Source: an uncultured Eubacteriales bacterium
GTDB lineage: Bacteria > Bacillota > Clostridia > Oscillospirales > Oscillospiraceae
Direction of reading: 5' to 3'
DNA length: 13,421 nt
NCBI GenBank assembly: GCA_900547405.1
Contig: URGL01000063.1
Span: forward strand, 1-13,421
Part shown: piece by piece, positions 1-4,126 of the stretch
Layout: every line of letters starts with the position of its first letter
Position numbering within the stretch: the first letter of the stretch is position 1
Notes under the pieces: model-generated
Told to the model about the DNA's origin: nothing
The model's database searches: none
What the model saw: the letters and a program-made list of their open reading frames with translations, nothing else
Translations under genes and position numbers: made by a program

Positions 1-14
1 CGCCCCACACCCGT

Positions 15-29
15 CAGGGCTTTGCCCTG
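15..29. repeat. Small perfect hairpin before the upstream terminator
   Basis: Six-base arms CAGGGC (15-20) and GCCCTG (24-29) flank a TTT loop. The hairpin sits directly upstream of the terminator stem at 33-50. It probably belongs to the 3' end of a transcript whose gene lies outside the window. Paired GC-rich hairpins like this are common in intergenic DNA of GC-rich Clostridia, so it may be a dispersed intergenic repeat; I cannot test copy number here. Confidence 0.5.
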
Positions 30-32
30 CCA

Positions 33-55
33 CCCTCTCCCAGGAGAGGGTTTTT
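33..55 (+). terminator. Intrinsic terminator of the upstream (unseen) gene
   Basis: A perfect 7-bp stem, CCCTCTC (33-39) with GAGAGGG (44-50), carries a CCAG loop and is followed by TTTTTCTTTTT. This is a textbook rho-independent terminator reading on the + strand. It insulates the operon that starts just downstream from whatever gene precedes the window. Confidence 0.85.
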
Positions 56-60
56 CTTTT

Positions 61-82
61 TGTCAAGGAAAAATACTTGACA
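61..82. promoter_or_regulatory. Palindromic operator-like site 1, overlapping the -35 box
   Basis: The arms TGTCAAG (61-67) and CTTGACA (76-82) form a perfect 7-bp inverted repeat across an A-rich 8-base centre. The right arm contains the -35 hexamer TTGACA of the operon promoter. A 19-of-22 identical copy lies at 114-135. This arrangement is typical of a dimeric repressor site, but no regulator can be named from the sequence. Confidence 0.55.
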
Positions 83-105
83 AACGCTCCAATCCATGAT
101 ATCAT
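77..105 (+). promoter_or_regulatory. Sigma-A type promoter of the ylxM-ffh operon
   Basis: A perfect -35 box TTGACA (77-82) is followed after exactly 17 bases by TATCAT (100-105), a 5-of-6 match to the -10 consensus. The predicted transcript start is near 111-113. This rules out an upstream ATG at 96 as the ylxM start, because that codon lies inside the promoter. The promoter probably drives ylxM and ffh and perhaps the whole run of genes to trmD. Confidence 0.8.
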
Positions 106-113
106 ATCCAGGC

Positions 114-135
114 TGTCAAGGGAAAAGCCTTGACA
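114..135. promoter_or_regulatory. Palindromic operator-like site 2 / 5' UTR hairpin
   Basis: The arms TGTCAAGG (114-121) and CCTTGACA (128-135) form a perfect 8-bp inverted repeat with loop GAAAAG. It starts at about +1 to +3 of the predicted transcript and ends four bases before the ylxM Shine-Dalgarno AAGGAG (139-144). It could act as DNA, as a second operator 53 bp from site 1. It could also act as RNA, as a hairpin next to the ribosome binding site. The near-identity to site 1 favours a DNA-binding role, because site 1 is not transcribed from this promoter. Confidence 0.55.
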
Positions 136-152
136 CACAAGGAGACCCACCG

Positions 153-500
153 ATGGACGACGCACTGGAAATGACGCTTCTGTTCGACTACTATGGGGAG
201 CTGCTGACAGACAAACAGCGTGCCTGCCTCGATCTGCGTTACAATCAGGATCTGTCCCTGGGAGAGATCGCCCAGGAGCTGGGCATCAGCCGCCAGGGGG
301 TCTACGACAACCTGAGCCGGGCAGAGGCCCTGCTGAGACACATGGAGGAAAAGACCGGCTTCCTCCGCCGGGAGGAGAAGGTCCGCAGCTGCTTGCGGTC
401 CATCCGGGAGGCGGCGGAAAAGATCGCCCGATTGGATGACCCGGACAGCGCCCCATTGGCAGACACTATCCTTTCCCTTGCCGGGGAATTAGAGGAGTAA
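153..500 (+). CDS. ylxM: YlxM/p13-family helix-turn-helix protein, SRP-associated
   Basis: This 115-residue protein belongs to the YlxM family, which is almost always encoded directly before ffh and is linked to the signal recognition particle pathway in the cytoplasm. The central segment, beginning LTDKQRACLDLRY and continuing through LSLGEIAQELGISRQGVYDNL, is a sigma-70 region 4-like helix-turn-helix. The C-terminal third is charged and helical. I chose ATG 153 because AAGGAG lies 8 bases upstream (139-144) and the resulting length is normal for the family. An in-frame ATG at 96 sits inside the promoter and has no ribosome binding site. The stop codon is three bases before the ffh start, so the two are probably translationally coupled. 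Family assignment is strong; the precise biochemical role is poorly known. DNA binding by the HTH is inference. Confidence 0.9.
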   Translation: MDDALEMTLLFDYYGELLTDKQRACLDLRYNQDLSLGEIAQELGISRQGVYDNLSRAEALLRHMEEKTGFLRREEKVRSCLRSIREAAEKIARLDDPDSAPLADTILSLAGELEE

Positions 501-503
501 ACT

Positions 504-1850
504 ATGGCATTTGAAGGCTTGACCGAAAAAATATCCGCCACCTTCAAAAAGCTTCGCGGCAAAGGCCGCCTGAAAGAAGCGGACGTGAAGGAGGCCATGC
601 GGGAGATCCGGATGGCGCTTTTGGAGGCGGATGTCAGCTATAAGGTCGTCAAGGATTTCACCAAGTCCGTTACGGAGCGGTGCGTAGGCACCGATGTGCT
701 GGAATCTCTGACTCCCGCCCAGATGATCGTGAAGATCGTCAACGAAGAGCTGTGCAGGCTCATGGGGGCGGAAACAAAACACATCAATATCAATCCCAAC
801 GGCCCCACCGTGGTCATGCTGGTTGGCCTCCAGGGCGCCGGTAAGACCACCAATGGCAGTAAGCTGGCCGGGCTCATGAAGCGCCAGGGGAGAAACCCGC
901 TGCTTGTGGCCTGCGACGTGTACCGTCCCGCCGCTATCCAGCAGCTGAAGGTCTGCGGCGAGAAGCTGGGGATCCCGGTTTTTGAAAAAGGCACCCAGGA
1001 CCCGGTCATTACCGCGAAAGAGGCGGTGCTCTACGCCCGCCAGAGAGGCTACGACATGGTGTTTCTGGACACCGCCGGACGCCTCCATGTGGACGAGGCC
1101 CTGATGACAGAGCTGAAAAACATCAAGGCAACGGTAAAGCCCAACGAGATCATGCTGGTGGTGGATGCCATGACCGGTCAGGACGCGGTAAACGCCGCCC
1201 AGACCTTTAACGAGTGGCTGGACATCGACTCCGTCATGCTCTCCAAGCTGGACGGCGACGCCAGAGGCGGCGCGGCCCTGTCTGTCCGGGCCGTTACCGG
1301 CAAGCCCATCAAGTTCGCCGGTGTAGGCGAAAAGCTGGAGGACATTGAGGTCTTCCACCCGGACCGGATGGCAAGCCGGATCCTGGGCATGGGCGACGTG
1401 CTTTCCCTCATCGAAAAGGCCGAGAAGGCCTACGATGCCAAGCAGGCCGCCAAAATGGAGGAGAAGCTGAAAACCAACCGCTTCACCCTCCAGGACTTCT
1501 ACGACCAGATGGTACAGCTGAAGAGCATGGGCTCCATGGAGGATATCCTGGCCCAGATGCCCGGCGGCGCAGGGCTCAAGGACGTAAAGCTGGATCCCAA
1601 GGCCATGGCCCACACCGAGGCCATCATCCTTTCCATGACCCCCAAGGAGCGGGAGAACCCTTCCATCATCGGGGCCAGCCGGAAGAAGCGGATCGCCGCC
1701 GGATGCGGCCTGCGGGTAGAGGATGTCAACAAGCTCCTCAAGTCCTTCGAGCAGATGCGCAAGCTCATCAAGCAGTTCTCTGCCCCTGGCGCGGCCAAGA
1801 AGCTCAAGCGGATGCGGGGCTTCGGCGGCATGCGTTTCCCGGGCATGTAA
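504..1850 (+). CDS. ffh: Signal recognition particle protein Ffh (SRP54)
   Basis: Ffh is the GTPase that binds signal sequences and 4.5S/6S SRP RNA and delivers ribosomes to FtsY at the membrane. The 448 residues match the usual length. An N-terminal helical N domain (about 1-90) is followed by the G domain. That domain has the P-loop GLQGAGKTT (108-116, Lys114), DVYRPAAIQQL, DTAGRL (from 189) and SKLDGDARGGAAL (from 247, in place of the usual TKLDG). The M domain (about 300-448) carries methionine-rich helices and the RNA-binding segment RKKRIAAGCGLRVEDVN (from 393). Cys401 there replaces the usual Ser of the GSG motif. A ribosome binding site AGAGGAG overlaps the end of ylxM. The C-terminus ends GFGGMRFPGM, typical of Clostridial Ffh. 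The assignment is secure. Confidence 0.98.
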   Translation: MAFEGLTEKISATFKKLRGKGRLKEADVKEAMREIRMALLEADVSYKVVKDFTKSVTERCVGTDVLESLTPAQMIVKIVNEELCRLMGAETKHININPNGPTVVMLVGLQGAGKTTNGSKLAGLMKRQGRNPLLVACDVYRPAAIQQLKVCGEKLGIPVFEKGTQDPVITAKEAVLYARQRGYDMVFLDTAGRLHVDEALMTELKNIKATVKPNEIMLVVDAMTGQDAVNAAQTFNEWLDIDSVMLSKLDGDARGGAALSVRAVTGKPIKFAGVGEKLEDIEVFHPDRMASRILGMGDVLSLIEKAEKAYDAKQAAKMEEKLKTNRFTLQDFYDQMVQLKSMGSMEDILAQMPGGAGLKDVKLDPKAMAHTEAIILSMTPKERENPSIIGASRKKRIAAGCGLRVEDVNKLLKSFEQMRKLIKQFSAPGAAKKLKRMRGFGGMRFPGM

Positions 1851-1867
1851 CCTTCTTTTGTTCGCTG

Positions 1868-1882
1868 AAAGCAATTTGCTTT
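1868..1882 (+). other. Small hairpin in the ffh-rpsP gap
   Basis: The arms AAAGCA (1868-1873) and TGCTTT (1877-1882) enclose ATT. No T-run follows, so this is not a convincing terminator. The 74-base gap between ffh and rpsP otherwise holds only the strong Shine-Dalgarno GGAGGTGA (1910-1917) of rpsP. The hairpin may be an mRNA processing or stability element, or chance. Confidence 0.3.
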
Positions 1883-1924
1883 GCGATATAGATTCTTTAG
1901 ACTTTTTATGGAGGTGAAACTTTC

Positions 1925-2164
1925 ATGGTTAAGATCAGACTGAGAAGAATGGGCGCCAAGAAGGCTCCTTACTACCGGATCGTTGTTGCCGATTCCCGTT
2001 CTCCCCGTGATGGCCGCTGCATCGAAGAGATCGGCACCTACAATCCCCTGACCGCTCCCGCCACTGTTACTGTGGACGTCGAGAAGGCTCAGAACTGGAT
2101 CAAGAACGGCGCTCAGCCCACCGATACCGTTCGGGGCCTGCTGAAGAACGCTGGCGTTCTGTAA
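1925..2164 (+). CDS. rpsP: 30S ribosomal protein bS16
   Basis: This 79-residue protein is bS16, a structural component of the small ribosomal subunit that binds 16S rRNA during early assembly. The signature start MVKIRLRRMGAKKAPYYRIV, followed by ADSRSPRDGRCIEEIGTYNP, covers the conserved N-terminal half. The length is normal for Firmicutes. The very strong Shine-Dalgarno GGAGGTGA lies 7 bases before the ATG. Codons such as GCT, CGT and GTT are more frequent than in the flanking genes, as expected for a highly expressed ribosomal gene. The neighbours ffh and khpA are its normal operon partners. Confidence 0.98.
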   Translation: MVKIRLRRMGAKKAPYYRIVVADSRSPRDGRCIEEIGTYNPLTAPATVTVDVEKAQNWIKNGAQPTDTVRGLLKNAGVL

Positions 2165-2186
2165 GCCCCTTTGAAGGAGTGGCACA

Positions 2187-2417
2187 ATGAAGGAACTTTT
2201 GCTGTATATGGCAAAGAGCCTGGTTGACGATCCCGATTCCGTTGCCGTTGTCGAAAAGACCGAGGAAGACGGCAAGGTGCTGGAGCTCCATGTGGCCGAA
2301 GGCGACATGGGCAAGGTGATCGGCCGCCAGGGGCGGATCGCCAAGGAGATCCGTACCATTATCAAGACGGTTGCCCAACGCACTGGCGAAAAGGTCACCG
2401 TTGAAATTGTGGATTAA
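2187..2417 (+). CDS. khpA: KH-domain RNA-binding protein KhpA (YlqC family)
   Basis: The 76-residue protein is a single KH domain, the size of KhpA/YlqC. In Firmicutes it binds RNA, often with its partner KhpB/Jag, and affects cell elongation and division. The RNA-gripping GxxG loop is GRQG at residues 46-49, inside GKVIGRQGRIAKEIRTIIK. Positively charged residues follow, as in other KH proteins. The start is supported by AAGGAG (2174-2179) 7 bases upstream. It sits 22 bases after rpsP, its conserved position between rpsP and rimM. The khpB partner gene is not in this window. Confidence 0.95.
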   Translation: MKELLLYMAKSLVDDPDSVAVVEKTEEDGKVLELHVAEGDMGKVIGRQGRIAKEIRTIIKTVAQRTGEKVTVEIVD

Positions 2418-2423
2418 ACGGCT

Positions 2424-2457
2424 ATGCGTGGCGATTTCGTCACGCATTTTCGTTTTT
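2424..2457 (+). terminator. Probable intrinsic terminator/attenuator between khpA and rimM
   Basis: The arms ATGCGTG (2424-2430) and CACGCAT (2441-2447) form a perfect 7-bp stem. Inner CG/CG pairs (2432-2433 with 2438-2439) could extend it. A T-rich run, TTTT-CG-TTTTT (2447-2457), follows. The interrupted T-run suggests partial rather than complete termination. This would lower rimM-trmD expression relative to rpsP and khpA. The run ends at the rimM ribosome binding site. Confidence 0.6.
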
Positions 2458-2472
2458 ATGAAGGAGAAATCT

Positions 2473-2964
2473 ATGAGACTTCCGTTTATCGAAGCCGGTG
2501 AAATTGTGAATACCCACGGTGTCCGGGGGGAAATCAAAATGCTTCCCTGGCTGGACAGCCCCGAAGATATGCGCGGCTTTACCCGGTGCCGCATCGGCGG
2601 CAAGGACTATGCCATTGTTTCCTGCCGGGTCCAGAATACCTGTGACCTTCTCAAGCTGGAGGGCGTGGATACCATGGAGGCCGCCCAGGCCCTCCGGGGG
2701 AAGACCGTGACCTTGTACCGGGAGGACATGGACGAGGATGCAATCTTTGCCGGGGACCTGATCGGCATGGAGGTTTTCTCCCAGGCAGAAAGAATCGGGG
2801 AGCTGACCCAGGTGCTGGATTACCCCGGCAACCAGGTGTATGTGGTGAAAGGGGAGAGGGAGTATATGCTCCCCGCCGTGAAGGAATTCATCCTGTCCAC
2901 GGACCTGGAGGGCAACCGGATGGAAGTGAAGCTGCTGGAGGGCATGGAAACCGATGCGGATTGA
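2473..2964 (+). CDS. rimM: Ribosome maturation factor RimM
   Basis: RimM helps mature the 3' domain of 16S rRNA and binds ribosomal protein S19 on pre-30S particles. The 163 residues show the N-terminal RimM beta-barrel (GEIVNTHGVRGEIKM, residues 9-23). A C-terminal PRC-barrel follows, with AGDLIGMEVF, LDYPGNQVYVV, EYMLPAVKEFI and VKLLEGM. I chose ATG 2473 because AAGGAG (2461-2466) lies 6 bases before it. An ATG at 2458 has no ribosome binding site, and one at 2371 lies inside khpA. The last 11 bases overlap trmD, indicating coupled translation. The length is at the short end of the normal range, with nothing missing that I can see. Confidence 0.96.
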   Translation: MRLPFIEAGEIVNTHGVRGEIKMLPWLDSPEDMRGFTRCRIGGKDYAIVSCRVQNTCDLLKLEGVDTMEAAQALRGKTVTLYREDMDEDAIFAGDLIGMEVFSQAERIGELTQVLDYPGNQVYVVKGEREYMLPAVKEFILSTDLEGNRMEVKLLEGMETDAD

Positions 2965-3703
2965 TATTCTCACCCTCTTCCCCGATACCCTGGGGGATGT
3001 GCTCTCCGAGAGTATCCTGGGCCGGGCCCAGGAGCGGGGATTCATCCATATCGGCACCCACCAGATCCGGGACTACACCTCCAACAAGCAGAACCAGGTG
3101 GACGACTACCCCTACGGGGGCGGCCGGGGGGCCATTATGCAGGCGGACCCCATCTACCGCTGCTGGGAGGCGGTGTGCGACGAGGCCGGGGGGCCGGTCC
3201 ACACCGTGTATATGTCCCCCTGCGGCCATACCTTCACCCAGGCGGATGCCATCCGCCTGAGTAAGCTGGACAATCTGATCCTGGTCTGCGGCCACTACGA
3301 GGGCATCGACCAGCGCTTCATTGATGAATGTGTGGACGAGGAGATTTCCATCGGGGATTTCGTCCTCACCGGCGGCGAGATCGCCGCCATGGCCGTCACC
3401 GATGCCGTGTGCCGCATGGTGCCTGGGGTCCTGGCAGACCCGGAGTGCTTCGAGGACGAGAGCCACTTCTCGGGGATGCTGGAATACCCTCAGTACAGCC
3501 GCCCCGCCCTCTGGCACGGCAGAGCCGTACCGGAGATCCTCCTCTCCGGCAATCACGAGAAGGTAAACCAGTGGAGAAGGAAGCAGTCCCTCAGAAGGAC
3601 CCGGGACCGCCGTCCGGATATGTATGAAAAGCTGGACCTGAGCTCCAAAAAAGACCAGAAGCTTCTGAAAGAAATGGAGCGGGAGGAGGAGGAAGAGGGC
3701 TAG
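2954..3703 (+). CDS. trmD: tRNA (guanine-N1)-methyltransferase TrmD
   Basis: TrmD methylates N1 of G37 in tRNAs with a G at position 36, using S-adenosylmethionine, and so prevents +1 frameshifting. The 249-residue length is typical. It opens MRIDILTLFPDTL. Residues of the SPOUT trefoil-knot SAM site are present as GHYEG (113-117) and EISIGDFVLTGGE (130-142). The substrate segment IRDYTSNKQNQVDDYPYGGG precedes them. A GGAGGG lies 11 bases upstream, inside rimM, and the genes overlap by 11 bases. The protein ends in an acidic tail. In many Firmicutes rplS follows trmD; here a long regulatory region follows instead, and no good terminator directly after the stop is visible. Confidence 0.98.
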   Translation: MRIDILTLFPDTLGDVLSESILGRAQERGFIHIGTHQIRDYTSNKQNQVDDYPYGGGRGAIMQADPIYRCWEAVCDEAGGPVHTVYMSPCGHTFTQADAIRLSKLDNLILVCGHYEGIDQRFIDECVDEEISIGDFVLTGGEIAAMAVTDAVCRMVPGVLADPECFEDESHFSGMLEYPQYSRPALWHGRAVPEILLSGNHEKVNQWRRKQSLRRTRDRRPDMYEKLDLSSKKDQKLLKEMEREEEEEG

Positions 3704-3725
3704 GGCATTTTTCCAAAAACGCCTA

Positions 3726-3757
3726 TTGACTTTTCCTTATTTCGGTATTAATATAAT
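3726..3757 (+). promoter_or_regulatory. Promoter of the riboswitch-giant protein transcript
   Basis: TTGACT (3726-3731) and a perfect TATAAT (3752-3757) lie in an abrupt AT-rich island after trmD. Their spacing is 20 bases, longer than the ideal 17, so the true -35 contact may be shifted or weak. A start near 3764 would place the transcript's 5' end a few bases before the riboswitch P1 stem (3771), which supports this -10 box. Confidence 0.65.
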
Positions 3758-3770
3758 GATTATAAAAAAC

Positions 3771-3975
3771 ACGTTACAGAGGCTTTGCGTGCGCAAAGGC
3801 GGCTCTGCCGTCAGGCGTAAAGCTTAACAAGGGAATGGGGTTCGAGGCCCCGCATTGACCAATACCGTGGGCGTCGAGAGCCCGGTCCGTTGGCGAAAGC
3901 CAGTCATTGGGGCAACCTGAGAAGGCAGGACCGGAGACTTGTCTGAGGCGCGAGTCGGGAGACCTACTGTATCGT
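3771..3975 (+). promoter_or_regulatory. Cobalamin (vitamin B12) riboswitch aptamer
   Basis: The core matches the cobalamin (btuB-type) aptamer block by block. AAGGGAAT is followed by a GGGG/CCCC hairpin (P3). Next come GCATTGACC and ACCGTGGG (J3/4-P5 area), then AGCCAGTCATTGGG and GAGAAGGC. The final block GAGTCGGGAGACCTACTGT corresponds to the B12-box ending in GAGACCT. A P1 closing stem is visible: 3771-3779 pairs with 3967-3975 in 8 of 9 positions. An extra hairpin CTTTGC-GTGC-GCAAAG (3783-3798) sits near the 5' side. In known members, cobalamin binding turns the downstream gene off. A terminator directly follows, so control is probably by premature termination. I cannot tell adenosyl- from methyl/aquo-cobalamin specificity by eye. 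Confidence 0.93.
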
Positions 3976-4000
3976 TAGAATGTTGCTTCGTAGAATGGTT

Positions 4001-4038
4001 GCGGTGATGTTCTGTCTCAGGGACATCGCCGCTTTTTT
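4001..4038 (+). terminator. Riboswitch expression-platform terminator
   Basis: The arms GCGGTGATGT (4001-4010) and ACATCGCCGC (4023-4032) pair over 10 bp with one G-U wobble. A run of six T follows (4033-4038). It lies 25 bases after the aptamer and before the start codon of the giant gene. It is therefore the natural off-switch when cobalamin is bound, and it would also stop any read-through from trmD. A possible antiterminator is GCAACC (3912-3917) with GGTTGC (3997-4002), which would block the foot of the stem; this is only a candidate. Confidence 0.88.
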
Positions 4039-4093
4039 GCGTCCGTCCCTATTTGCTCTGTAGTCATCGGTGCAATGCCGTGGCGATAAATTC

Positions 4094-4110
4094 TCCGGAA
4101 AATTTCCGGA
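4094..4110. promoter_or_regulatory. Hairpin just upstream of the giant gene's ribosome binding site
   Basis: The arms TCCGGAA (4094-4100) and TTCCGGA (4104-4110) form a perfect 7-bp stem directly before the purine-rich Shine-Dalgarno stretch (4111-4121). It may stabilise the mRNA 5' end, expose the ribosome site, or be a DNA-binding palindrome. It is separate from the terminator and is not part of the recognised aptamer. Confidence 0.5.
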
Positions 4111-4126
4111 AGAAGGGAAGGATACT

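Noticed and set aside
96..152. Upstream ATG extending ylxM by 19 residues
   Set aside because: The codon lies inside the promoter between the -35 and -10 boxes and before the predicted transcript start, and has no Shine-Dalgarno.
130..158. Second promoter using TTGACA in palindrome 2
   Set aside because: No -10-like hexamer exists at suitable distance; the 17-base position falls on the ylxM start codon.
489..1874. 461-codon minus-strand frame opposite ffh
   Set aside because: It is the shadow of the clearly real ffh gene; the translation is biased and matches no family.
2371..2472. Earlier starts for rimM (ATG 2371 or 2458)
   Set aside because: The first lies within khpA and would add unrelated residues. 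The second has no ribosome binding site, whereas ATG 2473 has AAGGAG at ideal distance.
3704..3723. Possible terminator right after trmD
   Set aside because: GGC-A-TTTT and AAAA-C-GCC can pair weakly with a mismatch, but the stem is AT-rich and no T-run follows.
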